A DNA stretch of 40,515 nucleotides. It comes from Candidatus Omnitrophota bacterium (GTDB lineage Bacteria > Omnitrophota > Gorgyraeia > Gygaellales > Profunditerraquicolaceae). The stretch lies in assembly GCA_026387385.1 (NCBI GenBank), contig JAPLLU010000087.1, positions 1-40,515 on the forward strand. The letters are read 5' to 3'. The translations under genes were made by a program, and so were the position numbers. Below are positions 39,201 to 40,515 of this stretch, in pieces; the stretch's first letter is position 1; the number at the start of each line of letters is the position of its first letter. Under the pieces are notes generated by a model that had not been told where the DNA came from, searched no databases, and saw nothing but the letters and a program-made list of their open reading frames with translations.

Positions 39201-40515
39201 CAATCCATTTACACATGGAGACCCAGTACTATACGTCTCAGATTTTTACAACTTCCTACAGGAAAACCCTGATAGAGTCAGTGCCTGGATAGTCAACACC
39301 CGCGCAGGGCAAAAAATGAATGAAGATGGTTCTTTCGATTCAGCCCACAGAATTCATATCCCCCAGAGCGTGCGAAACGTCTTACACGCCACATTGGAAG
39401 GTTTAGGTTTAGAAAAATTAAACTATAGGCAACACCCAGTGATGAGAACGCTCATTCCCGAAATCAAAGATAATGATTTAAGCGGGCTTAAAATAGGCGA
39501 ATTCAGCCAAGAAGAGAGATGGCGTTCTCCCGATGATTTCCGAAAAAGAATTATTGTCTACGCCAAGAAGAATTTCCCTGGATTGCCAATAGAGGTACTT
39601 AATGCCTTTGGAAAGGAAGAACAAGAGGAAAAGAATGATGGTGGAAGAGTAGGTTACGGGTCTCAGGCCGCAGGCTACAGGTATCAAGAAGATGTTCGAT
39701 ACGATGGCGGTATCCCAATTGAAAAACTCATTGCCCACAGAATAGAAAGTAAAGAGCAGTTAGAAGACGCCGTCAAAAACGGTATAGAGAGAGTAGAAAT
39801 TGATGTGCAGCTAACCAAGGATAATGAGTTAGTAGCTTTCTGGGGAAAATTAAAAGACGGGTTTGTTTATGATTATACATCGCAAGAATTAGAAAAAATG
39901 TTAGAAAAAAATTTACTCAATTTAGAAAGGGCTTTCAAAGTTGGCAAGGAAGAAAATCTTAAGTTCAATTTGGATATTAAAGATTGGGCCTCTGAAAAAT
40001 ATATTGAATATGAAGAAAAAGTGCTGGATAAAATTAAAGAATTGATAGAAAAATATAATCTTCAAAATCAAGTATCAGCGGATTCATTCAATTGGGGTTA
40101 TCTGGGAAGATTAAAGCAGCTAGCCTCTTACGTAAACACATACTTGGGCACTGAAAAGGAATTCAAGGATTTAGAAGTGATAATTAAAGAAGCAAAGAGG
40201 ATGAATGCTTCTGGTGTATGGATTTATTCTGAAAATTTGTCCCTCGAGCTCACAAAGAGATTACATCGAGAAAATTTAAAAATAATCACTAATTTTGAAG
40301 GCCTAAGGGAGGAATTTAAAGCAGAAGTAGATTTAATAGTCAAAAATTTTGTTAACGAGAGAGAATCCGCTCCCGCCAGGCTCTTACCTGACGGCGGCAA
40401 TATAATCCTACCTCCAAGCACCACTATCCCCAGCCTCAGCGGTTACAATAAAGCCAACTTTAAAGGTAAAATCATCTTTATAAGAGTAGATTTCAATGTC
40501 TCAGATGAGACCGGC
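1..40515 (+). CDS. Internal slice of one giant multidomain protein gene (no start or stop in window)
   Basis: Frame 1 is open from the first to the last base: 13,505 sense codons and no in-frame stop, which cannot happen by chance in moderately AT-rich DNA. Recognisable domains occur in this frame from residue 1 to 13,505, so it is the coding frame. The first residues fall inside a 39-residue repeat and the last inside a phosphoglycerate kinase, so the gene extends in both directions. Domains include a glycosidase, a membrane glucan-synthase-like enzyme, GT4, PGI, phosphohexomutase, PRPP synthetase, HEAT repeats, a CCA/poly(A) polymerase head, a sugar-phosphate nucleotidyltransferase, PGK, Nudix, GNAT, carbamate kinase, aminotransferase, PEPCK and GDPD. 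No promoter, terminator or credible internal gene boundary was found. Giant ORFs of this sort are known from Candidatus Omnitrophota; that origin is inferred. An assembly error joining many genes is unlikely because every junction keeps frame without a stop. Confidence 0.96.
268..498 (+). repeat. Eleven in-frame heptapeptide repeats, consensus L(Q/K)P(D/E)TIx
   Basis: Residues 90-166 are eleven consecutive 7-residue units (21 bp each). The first eight are mainly LQPETIV- or LKPDTIE-like; the last three drift to AKADTIx and ANADTNF. The first two DNA units are identical and later ones diverge, which suggests repeat expansion followed by decay. Pro at position 3 and the alternating Thr-Ile pattern argue against a coiled coil. 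A beta-solenoid or extended stalk separating the N-terminal repeats from the glycosidase is my inference. The repeats also create a low-complexity antisense ORF that should be ignored. Confidence 0.9.
499..1200 (+). other. Domain: beta-rich region before the glycosidase barrel
   Basis: Residues 167-400 alternate short hydrophobic strands with polar turns, for example KFVLLSLEFYDKDN and VRYILYDG. There are no long helices and no catalytic motif that I recognise. The position directly before a GH2-like barrel is where GH2 enzymes carry jelly-roll and immunoglobulin-like domains, so two beta-sandwich domains are plausible. That is inference from position and strand pattern only. Being N-terminal to the first membrane helix, the region is probably outside the cytoplasm. 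Confidence 0.5.
1201..2160 (+). other. Domain: clan GH-A (GH2-like) glycoside hydrolase TIM barrel
   Basis: Residues about 401-720. The barrel opens with FIIRGVTYS, typical of the first strand in GH2 catalytic domains, followed by MQQSGINTVRTYYPP (strand 2) and HNIRVIVGIPYF (strand 3). MWEFGNEYN places a Glu (E524) directly after Asn, the clan GH-A acid/base signature. LSETGADSY supplies a second Glu (E610) in the position of the GH2 nucleophile (family form SEYGAD). SWQDEWW follows at the expected strand 8. Both catalytic carboxylates are present, so activity is plausible. The substrate cannot be read from sequence. Located before the first membrane helix, the domain should act outside the cytoplasm on polysaccharide. 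A GH5- or GH39-like relative remains possible. Confidence 0.8.
2161..4386 (+). other. Domain region: large beta-rich extracytoplasmic segment of unknown family
   Basis: Residues 721-1462 are rich in Tyr, Trp, Thr and Asp and read as successive beta-sandwich or carbohydrate-binding-like domains. An aromatic cluster near 1021-1055 (VWYRWHYPVHIWGGYVYEE) is of the kind found in sugar-binding surfaces. A short helical stretch (about 1061-1100, Glu/Lys rich) interrupts the strands. Two sections near 1270 and 1349 share an RSPSG-x-(L/M) turn, suggesting related strands or a degenerate duplication. I cannot name a family. The segment lies between a glycosidase and a membrane helix, so it likely spaces or positions the glycosidase at the cell surface. 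Confidence 0.5.
4393..4458 (+). other. Transmembrane helix 1
   Basis: Residues 1465-1486 are an uninterrupted hydrophobic stretch (WLLVVGMTVATVGFFAGLIL), followed at once by KRAEKKAR. By the positive-inside rule the N-terminal part, including the glycosidase, is outside and what follows is cytoplasmic. Confidence 0.9.
4459..6180 (+). other. Domain region: cytoplasmic helical segment and first membrane-helix cluster of the glucan-synthase-like enzyme
   Basis: Residues 1487-1820 are highly charged and helical (many Lys, Arg, Glu, Leu) with no family I recognise. Residues 1821-1870 (from NIFPVIVPLLPSMISVIILP to GLIPVISG) and 1897-1972 hold about four to five hydrophobic helices. A soluble helical stretch to 2060 then leads into the catalytic core. 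In GT48 glucan synthases the catalytic domain is likewise flanked on both sides by membrane helices, so I read this as the N-terminal membrane part of the same enzyme. Confidence 0.65.
6199..7554 (+). other. Domain: GT48/FKS-like glucan synthase catalytic core
   Basis: Residues about 2067-2518. Landmarks follow the order of fungal and plant 1,3-beta-glucan synthases: an entry RFIGAWYMRMP (FKS-type FF-SL-M-P), LTAIITCFDEQVITS (family TPYYSE), LIPLNWFISRYILDWINF (family LQKIYPDEW-NF), then GQNAGVEYARGD (family NQNHAIIFTRGE), FDSNASVRFEEAIRIPAVL (family DMNQDNYLEEALK), GAIGFYGHSAFI (family HYGHPD), ASEDLLGAIRMWEEGYD (family LSEDIFAG), REYILFGKGRERG (family EYIQCGKGRDLG) and LGRQVERSL (family LSRE-R). 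The SED acid at 2450-2451 is kept. The reaction would be processive beta-glucan synthesis from a nucleotide-sugar at the membrane. A divergent GT2 enzyme is the main alternative. The comparison is from memory of the family, not an alignment. Confidence 0.7.
7555..8640 (+). other. Transmembrane bundle C-terminal to the glucan-synthase-like core
   Basis: Residues 2519-2600 contain about three to four hydrophobic helices directly after the catalytic core. A soluble insert of about 110 residues follows (roughly 2610-2720, including IKFTKDGKSVFRGKV, strand-like). Residues 2722-2878 then hold about six more helices (from TPLIVTIFATALSTAFVF to SLAIPLAWLLMPVFGH). The arrangement fits a translocation channel for an exported polymer, as in GT48 and cellulose-synthase-like enzymes. 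Exact helix number and final topology cannot be fixed by eye. Confidence 0.8.
8698..8952 (+). other. Pro/Ser/Thr/Gly-rich flexible linker
   Basis: Residues 2900-2984 are a low-complexity tether (for example PAAQPETPKVTPSASGSQLP, then GSGSQNPGSQSS and IPPTTPLNLP), separating the last membrane helix from the GT4 domain. It is the longest disordered-looking linker in the window and differs in type from the short DGG junctions downstream. Confidence 0.85.
8965..10116 (+). other. Domain: GT4 family glycosyltransferase (GT-B fold)
   Basis: Residues about 2989-3372. The first Rossmann half opens with GKTIVIVTHNFLASGGVETY, the usual glycine-rich acceptor-side loop with a GG-(V/T)-E signature. The second half has APNRIHQYKGSKDLLEAA, family form (grl)-KG-d-ll-A, with K3194. 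It ends with WYAACDIVVLPTYAEGLPLV followed by LLEA: the EX7E pair is E3273 and E3281. Length (about 385) is normal for the family. It should transfer a sugar from a nucleotide donor to a lipid or glycan acceptor at the inner membrane face, which fits its tether to the glucan-synthase-like part. Donor and acceptor are unknown. Confidence 0.92.
10117..10545 (+). other. Linker with a small helical domain of unknown function
   Basis: Residues 3373-3515. A 35-residue loose linker is followed by a helical unit with FGDLVKYGNPDLIEKKVNLI and a Gly-rich stretch (GRNGGIAVSILRYSAETIKA) that resembles a small helix-turn-helix-like bundle. I cannot name it. It separates GT4 from the kinase-like domain. 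Confidence 0.4.
10558..11220 (+). other. Domain: protein-kinase-like fold (possible pseudokinase)
   Basis: Residues about 3520-3740. IIGEGIEFVVYTKEGLDFVV followed by KPPKF gives a small Gly-containing loop and a strand-3 Lys (K3556). A helix and hinge region (VVIIDSQGKKHNVQALIQKK) follow, then ENVVFMDLGHIARK, where DLG (D3673) sits like the DFG magnesium-binding motif. No HRD-type catalytic loop is clear, though the preceding NYGIDEKEN segment is in its place. The pattern resembles divergent kinase-like phosphotransferases, and the domain may be inactive. Moderate certainty about the fold, low about the activity. Confidence 0.5.
11221..13170 (+). other. Domain: phosphoglucose isomerase (PGI, SIS fold)
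   Basis: Residues about 3741-4390. It should interconvert glucose-6-phosphate and fructose-6-phosphate. Visible landmarks in family order are: SSKSGSTDET at 3881 (SIS phosphate-binding loop), FDNVGGRWTGDLHM at 4008 (family GGR(F/W)S), CEQNFNESIWQ with E4089 in the place of the catalytic Glu (family Q---ES-GK), and GTGDQHISYQQ at 4321, matching the TDQHA-QQ segment with the catalytic His (H4326). The family's C-terminal catalytic Lys (ELGK or EAYK type) is not obvious, so full activity is not certain. The domain is about 100-150 residues longer than a typical PGI. Its neighbour downstream is a phosphohexomutase, which uses the same metabolite. Confidence 0.85.
13171..13500 (+). other. Coiled-coil-like connector between PGI and phosphohexomutase
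   Basis: Residues 4391-4500 are Glu/Gln/Lys/Leu-rich, with heptad-like hydrophobics (AFNSLEKAQEELSQQKELKE and RSQERLKQLLLGIYEDKF). It probably forms a helical hairpin acting as a rigid spacer. No catalytic motif is visible. Confidence 0.65.
13528..15750 (+). other. Domain: phosphoglucomutase/phosphomannomutase superfamily
   Basis: Residues about 4510-5250. It should move phosphate between positions 1 and 6 of a hexose. All four landmark loops are present in order. The N-terminal FSTAGIRAF stands for the family GTSG(L/I)R. GACGATHYTSSHSANY has the phosphoserine loop with S4669, where the usual TASHNP is changed to TSSHSA. ECDPDSDRF at 4852 is the metal-binding loop (family DGDGDR) with its three Asp. 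EESGGR near 5001 resembles the sugar loop ESGH, and DFRPSGTDP at 5192 is the phosphate loop (family RPSGTEP). At about 740 residues it is longer than the usual 450-580 because of insertions. A loose linker of about 85 residues follows. It pairs naturally with the preceding PGI. Confidence 0.88.
16003..17010 (+). other. Domain: arginase-fold metallohydrolase, UPF0489-like
   Basis: Residues about 5335-5670. LISENHGWAEVFWGLMWA gives the early His (H5364). LVNFDLHSDIDF gives a D-x-H-x-D metal cluster (D5390, H5392, D5394), and FISIDADYYT gives the late D-x-D (D5534, D5536). This order (H, DxHxD, DxD) is that of the arginase/deacetylase fold and of UPF0489 proteins, whose activity is unknown. A run of three 7-residue repeats interrupts the region between the metal motifs (listed separately). 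The role beside phosphohexomutase and PRPP synthetase is unclear. I am fairly sure of the fold and not of the substrate. Confidence 0.6.
16279..16341 (+). repeat. Three 21-bp tandem repeats inside the UPF0489-like domain
   Basis: The encoded units are SGIVNRH, SGIVNGH and QVTVNGY. The first two DNA units differ at one base and the third is diverged. The repeat keeps frame and lies in a loop between the two halves of the metal site, so it looks like a recent local expansion that the fold can tolerate. Confidence 0.85.
17011..18510 (+). other. Domain: ribose-phosphate pyrophosphokinase-like, with duplicated N-terminal half
   Basis: Residues about 5671-6170. SRFPDGEWYLRI matches the FPDGE entry of PRPP synthetases. 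LVKLVLLMDALRMYGAAYIQ matches the family segment LMELL-MIDALRRASA. The same segment then appears a second time about 130 residues later (FDIAELWLMLIALRQANVAC), leading into YSGYSRQDKKFKEGEGVSAA, the well-known Y-GYARQD-K motif. The C-terminal half has VFIIDDETSTGGTLLAA, the PRPP loop, with D6045 and D6046. The enzyme would make PRPP from ribose-5-phosphate and ATP. Normal length is about 315; here about 400 residues are used because of the duplicated segment. A helical tail follows to 6170. Confidence 0.85.
18529..19533 (+). other. Module: membrane helix plus HEAT repeats, copy 1
   Basis: Residues 6177-6511. It opens with NQSNKFYSF and LSVGSIPVISDII, then a hydrophobic helix (WAGLIGSGVVGLGIGLFFAV, about 6212-6233). 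About eight HEAT-type repeats follow, the later ones with a DSRAVEPLIERL core and a period of about 31 residues. The module ends in a DDYGPYGERCG tail. HEAT repeats form a curved scaffold that binds proteins, so this part probably holds partners near the membrane. The same order of elements recurs directly downstream. Confidence 0.85.
18748..18945 (+). repeat. 99-bp tandem repeat within the HEAT array
   Basis: Two adjacent 33-residue units, beginning SDARSSAAEALKKLGVTKDQ and SDARSCAAEALKKLGVTKDQ, are nearly identical at the DNA level over most of their length. This high identity inside an otherwise diverged HEAT array indicates a recent unit duplication. Confidence 0.9.
19534..20430 (+). other. 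Module: membrane helices plus HEAT repeats, copy 2
   Basis: Residues 6512-6810. It opens with NQSTKFYSF and LSAGSIPVISDII, nearly the same words and DNA as copy 1. It has more membrane sequence than copy 1: about 6551-6578 (FWWQFAIWITAPYVLSLTVY) and about 6617-6668. Only two or three HEAT units follow (AAEAILQISGVPREEAINGY and SVRIYAIRALVKIGYERSVE), and the tail IYGPYGELSG mirrors copy 1. The whole module therefore looks like a diverged duplicate that lost most repeats and gained helices. Confidence 0.8.
20521..21210 (+). other. Domain: class II CCA-adding/poly(A) polymerase-like head
   Basis: Residues about 6841-7070. LVIGGAVRSIFFDENVYDFD has the GG-VR signature and the D-x-D metal pair (D6881, D6883) of class II nucleotidyltransferases; the usual VRD is VRS. 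DGPAILQIAMDAEGNLYGPI and GSLEDLLQGRISILGNG correspond to the FTINALAYDPEGNLIDPFGG-LEDL segment. DILRLLRLKYQYGLEIDPQT matches the DPLRMLRAVRFAAQLGFEID helix. Length to here fits head and neck; the tRNA-binding tail is absent or replaced. An active tRNA or RNA nucleotidyltransferase embedded in a giant protein would be surprising; it may have been recruited for another role. Confidence 0.8.
21298..21975 (+). other. Domain of unknown function with HExxE...DAH motif, copy 1
   Basis: Residues about 7100-7325. The domain has strands NSIYILVPSEEEF and then helix LAKILVHESVELATKLES, where H7242, E7243 and E7246 form an H-E-x-x-E pattern. DAHKVALEF follows about 20 residues later (H7268). Such spacing could bind a metal as in zincin-like proteins, but the family's classic second His of HExxH is missing. 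A related pattern occurs in a second domain at about 8133. I do not recognise a named family. Confidence 0.45.
21976..23880 (+). other. Domain: fucose-1-phosphate guanylyltransferase/fucokinase-like sugar nucleotidyltransferase
   Basis: Residues about 7326-7960. VGLHGGGQSSRNPKYTQIGK at 7392 matches the nucleotide-binding loop of FPGT-type enzymes (family H-GG-S-R-P---GK). AYINTYGDALITFNP, the acidic strand, and CWGTAAIDEKGLIKQFVEKP (family hypothetical 'D--G-v--fvEKP') follow the pyrophosphorylase order, and NTAFAVLGPAIL is the later conserved segment. The C-terminal part has short repeating strands (IEDQPGSHVAPDSIQIASHL, VHMVDWPGDLHLYPQVVMSE) that look like a left-handed helix or beta tail, as in FPGT. 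The reaction would join a sugar-1-phosphate to GMP or UMP. The product sugar is uncertain. In context it could supply the GTs upstream. Confidence 0.75.
23881..24660 (+). other. Pro-rich linker and second HExxE-type domain of unknown function
   Basis: Residues 7961-8220. A short Pro-rich tether (PESTPSTPEPQPRPYALPVP) leads to a compact alpha/beta domain. ENIFYIHPWYLEL is a strand, then LIDDLWRHEYSEFGNKGLSQ carries H8133, E8134 and E8137 (H-E-x-x-E), and EAAHAAACQ follows (H8149). The layout strand, HExxE helix, then (E/D)-A-H helix resembles the domain at 7242-7268, so the two may be diverged copies. The region ends at the first DGG junction. Confidence 0.5.
24661..25518 (+). other. DGG module 1: all-alpha domain of unknown function
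   Basis: Starts at the first Asp-Gly-Gly (D8221, context SLLNDGG) and ends before the second (D8507, context TMLTDGG). About 285 residues, mostly amphipathic helix, with one short strand (KVIYIGKSNIKQ, KILLFIFKDEKEF). No catalytic motif is clear. DNA is more AT-rich by eye than the neighbouring PGI and PGK parts. I cannot name it. Confidence 0.5.
25519..26988 (+). other. DGG module 2: alpha/beta head plus about 90-residue helical repeats
   Basis: Between D8507 and D8997. The N-terminal 180 residues are mixed (DIKIFGIRGVGAMLVPS and a helical IVEIKKMQELAGMSSTRKLI with a helix-turn-helix look). Residues about 8696-8980 hold four degenerate helical repeats. Each has ELM-x-x-YP, SLQ-AL-xLGY-L or a close form, and three end in RSIE-FI. 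Clear versions are LMERYPEEAKSLQCALYALG, LMKEYPNLRSLQLALRYLGY and LVNAYPQTWNFEYALRYLGR. The repeat resembles nothing I can name. It is probably a binding scaffold. Confidence 0.55.
26989..27741 (+). other. DGG module 3: divergent kinase-like domain
   Basis: Between D8997 (QALDGG) and D9248. Residues about 9000-9230 show EGSEAIIYVGTPGK, resembling a glycine loop, VAKRVHWGKTKAGY with K9041 in strand 3, a hinge-like GYYYIFVEGVEAFSL, and WKKIDFGSQSTVF with D9168 of a DFG motif. No HRD motif is visible, so it may be a pseudokinase or a kinase-like phosphotransferase. It is the second kinase-like fold in the window (the first is near residue 3520); the two are not close in sequence. Confidence 0.5.
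27742..27867 (+). repeat. PGK-head repeat, copy 1
   Basis: This 126-bp block encodes DGGNIILPPSTTIPSLSGYN and the first strand of PGK. It matches 40390-40515 at 125 of 126 bases; the one difference is a silent Leu CTG to CTA. The match starts exactly at the DGG codons and upstream sequence differs. Such identity 12.6 kb apart points to a recent duplication or gene conversion of the module. Confidence 0.97.
27742..29142 (+). other. DGG module 4: complete phosphoglycerate kinase (PGK)
   Basis: Residues 9248-9714. It should catalyse 1,3-bisphosphoglycerate + ADP to 3-phosphoglycerate + ATP. It has the full PGK pattern: KIIFIRVDFNV at 9274, ASHNGRPSG (family SHLGRP), LENTRFFKGEEKND at 9381 (family ENLRF--GE--N), FDAFGTAERVHSSTGG (family DAFG-AHRAHAS), GGGPKVSEK at 9461, a GGGDTTKSAEK nucleotide loop and THCSTGGGAS near 9674. 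The length of about 430 is normal. All substrate-contacting Arg, Gly and Lys motifs I can check are kept, so activity is likely. Codons look richer in G and C than the modules on either side. It is followed by an ERKSAPAKLLCDGG tail, and its first 126 bases recur at the window end. Confidence 0.95.
29110..29224 (+). repeat. Diverged tail-plus-head linker cassette after PGK
   Basis: Encodes ERKSAPAKLLCDGG, then NIILPLSTTTLILSAYNKDN. The first half matches the DNA before the second PGK (ERESAPARLLPDGG, about 40357). The second half is a diverged form of the PGK head repeat, although a Nudix domain rather than PGK follows here. The linker is therefore a reusable cassette independent of the enzyme it precedes. 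Confidence 0.85.
29143..30054 (+). other. DGG module 5: Nudix hydrolase-like domain (IDI/YfcD type)
   Basis: Residues 9715-10018. EVLLDKEYLMVTDEKGNYSG and ELCHIDGTWHRSVFVFVIDK are the family entry, typical of isopentenyl-diphosphate isomerase and YfcD-type Nudix proteins. YPGAYDISVGAHICC leads into the Nudix helix AAARELLEELFSGE, with R9871, E9872, E9874 and E9875 kept (REL-EEL). The first Glu of the Nudix box (GX5E) is not clear: Asp or Ala stands there. Metal binding by REUXEE is still possible. The likely reaction is hydrolysis of a nucleoside or prenyl diphosphate. The head of this module is the diverged PGK-type linker. Confidence 0.8.
30055..31815 (+). other. DGG module 6: large domain region of unknown function
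   Basis: Residues 10019-10605 (context GKLDGG to EAFDGG). The first 150 residues are alpha/beta (ESIDFSPAKEWLIYPTYDDK, KTTIVLVEKDKKTIVIDLDF), the middle is helical, and near 10385 a beta section (VKFLISLKNFNTGEKFYGAY, GHIDEEGNIWIEEVNF) runs into LGRGLFKAISALISKYLKQL, a shape a little like a GNAT core. Cys residues are unusually frequent from about 10385 to 10540. No family recognised. Confidence 0.4.
31816..32451 (+). other. DGG modules 7-8: short double-DGG linker and GNAT acetyltransferase domain
   Basis: Two DGG motifs lie only 17 residues apart (D10606 and D10623, context AFDGG and KNDGGN) with a Lys/Gln-rich spacer. Then comes a domain of about 130 residues. NYKGIGRALVSLALGL (about 10711-10726) is GNAT motif A, the acetyl-CoA pyrophosphate loop (family Q-x-x-G-x-G/A). 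GLKCFIAWMSVADSFWLGLG is motif B, with the common F-L-x-GF end (GFERIGD). The domain should move an acyl group from acyl-CoA to an amine; the substrate is unknown. It ends with a loose tail of about 40 residues and TLTDGG. Confidence 0.8.
32452..32949 (+). other. DGG module 9: beta-rich domain of unknown function
   Basis: Residues 10818-10983 (TLTDGG to LLLDGG). Short strands dominate (GILILKLRRTVKPYRLDIYS, VAKIVIEVESDGYNRPVYFR, YYAFKYGSCRFVAQ). No catalytic motif is clear. At about 165 residues it is the smallest complete module in the DGG half. Very AT-rich by eye. Unknown family. Confidence 0.45.
32950..33924 (+). other. DGG module 10: complete carbamate kinase
   Basis: Residues 10984-11308; length about 315, as in ArcC-type enzymes. 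TAVIALGGNAFFKE is the family start (ALGGNAL). VVITHGNGPQVGDRMLENE is the conserved substrate loop (THGNGPQVG). LDALVAETQGAMGYMIEMAL and GWRRLVPSPAPKEI are typical. VIACGGGGIPVYK and EGVEAVIDKDRASSLLA (K11204) form the nucleotide and carbamoyl-phosphate site, and FPTGSMGPKIESA (K11266) is the C-terminal conserved Lys loop. The enzyme makes ATP from carbamoyl phosphate and ADP, or the reverse. All key loops are intact. It is flanked exactly by DGG junctions (LLLDGG and LMADGG). Confidence 0.95.
33925..34725 (+). other. DGG module 11a: alpha/beta region of unknown function before the aminotransferase
   Basis: Residues 11309-11575. A helical start (VIEELKSSSKFVRQTALSFV) and long amphipathic helices are followed by a Rossmann-like alternation (KMVIISNEKGKYSSESIAKF, DILIVIHQGASFDDNY, QKIIILSTFPQGLKLAG). 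Such an order resembles eIF2B-type or sugar-isomerase folds, but I cannot find a signature motif. No DGG separates it from the aminotransferase, so the two form one module. Confidence 0.4.
34726..35883 (+). other. DGG module 11b: HisC/CobD-like class I/II aminotransferase
   Basis: Residues about 11576-11961. LQPYIPGKGPKEI and KLSSNENPEI are the entry of histidinol-phosphate aminotransferases (family PY-PGK and KLASNENP). FLGNGASEAVGRIISAL is the cofactor phosphate loop, LVNPRNPLG (N11754) and IIIIDEAYYEF (D11787) are PLP-binding motifs, and SFSKILGLAGMRAGYA carries the Schiff-base Lys, K11828. The C-terminal IIRPVGERFIRVSLGG holds the carboxylate Arg. The domain is of normal length and appears complete. 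It should transfer amino groups between histidinol phosphate or a similar substrate and 2-oxoglutarate. The specificity is uncertain. No other his genes are in view. Confidence 0.92.
35884..36528 (+). other. DGG module 11c: possible isochorismatase/nicotinamidase-like domain
   Basis: Residues about 11962-12176. IVLVGEYLECCIFTAFKTCV resembles the nucleophile segment of cysteine hydrolases (family V-G-DYCV-ATALDA), with C12045 in the nucleophile position, and KAKVNIIRDATTMR resembles the following strand (V-vv-DA). A plausible earlier strand is GEEIVFGVEKKDVKPTEFQS (family K---SAF). The first catalytic Asp is not clear. It is a weak match: the domain might be degenerate or another alpha/beta fold. 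The C-terminal 90 residues (EFHIEHPDIRKEPISFEV) are unknown. Confidence 0.4.
36529..37650 (+). other. DGG module 12a: degenerate N-terminal PEP carboxykinase domain, copy A
   Basis: Residues 12177-12550. It aligns with the next domain: MSERFVRAYRKGKIIVMVPD, ILTFRARD, RQAYAGLFAATF, LKQFINYIASKDLIKIEGMT, IRLYISRSDSKSEIFAYLFR and LFFAPELTNNASRYLFLDQG all have counterparts in copy B in the same order. At the metal/substrate segment it has YYGEITDSIKIL where PEPCK and copy B have GEIKK. The Lys pair is lost, and no P-loop follows before a linker. It is probably inactive, and an early partial duplicate. Confidence 0.7.
37651..39636 (+). other. DGG module 12b: ATP-type PEP carboxykinase-like enzyme, copy B
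   Basis: Residues about 12551-13212. The N-terminal lobe ends with YGGEIKKGFLTMGNYEARKL, the family GEIKKS--T-MNY motif. TQVFFGLSGSGKTTYSTSEL at 12850 is the kinase-1a P-loop of ATP-dependent PEPCK (family FFGLSGTGKTTLS), with K12860. WEIVVDETGLVNDD resembles the kinase-2 acidic loop (family DDEHGW), and VNVMNDIPSGNMRVTAVR, QFIFLSPMINNYIQDP, LTPGQAALALIAGISV and FNPFTHGDPVLY follow the C-terminal order with changes. It would interconvert oxaloacetate + ATP and PEP + CO2 + ADP, but several substrate loops are altered, so another phosphotransfer is possible. The family is about 530 long; this is about 650. Confidence 0.75.
39637..39702 (+). other. DGG module 13: double-DGG linker with repeat-like DNA
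   Basis: Twenty-two residues between D13213 (EKNDGG) and D13235 (VRYDGG), reading RVGYGSQAAGYRYQEDVRYD. The DNA contains two close, imperfect GGTTACGGGTCT/GGCTACAGGTAT-like words around CAGGCCGCAG. Unlike the codon pattern nearby, this looks like a short interspersed element that inserted in frame. Together with the double DGG at 31816 it shows that DGG units may occur without a folded domain between them. Confidence 0.5.
39703..40389 (+). other. DGG module 14: glycerophosphodiester phosphodiesterase-like domain, probably degenerate
   Basis: Residues 13235-13383. IPIEKLIAHRIESKEQLEDA (H13246) and GIERVEIDVQLTKDNELVAF match the GDPD family start (AHRG--EN---A---A, then E-DVQLTKD--LVV). E13266 and D13268, the metal pair, are kept. 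The family's catalytic second His in the following HD is replaced by FWG, and the AHRG Gly by Ile. VSADSFNWGYLGRLKQLA and NASGVWIYSENLSLELTKRL match later barrel strands. The domain is short (about 225 with its tail), and activity is doubtful. The tail ERESAPARLLPDGG is the cassette seen after PGK. Confidence 0.7.
40390..40515 (+). repeat. PGK-head repeat, copy 2: start of a second phosphoglycerate kinase module
   Basis: From D13384 to the window edge the translation is DGGNIILPPSTTIPSLSGYN followed by the first PGK strand (KIIFIRVDFNVSDETG), identical in protein to 27742-27867 and different by one silent base. A second, nearly identical PGK module therefore most likely continues beyond the window. 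The segment just before it is the PGK-tail cassette joined to a GDPD domain. Confidence 0.95.

Noticed and set aside
28857-40424. Two similar short minus-strand ORFs (28857-29186 and 40224-40424) with RIILPPS-like starts
   Set aside because: Their likeness only reflects the duplicated tail/head linker cassette read in antisense; it is not a gene family.
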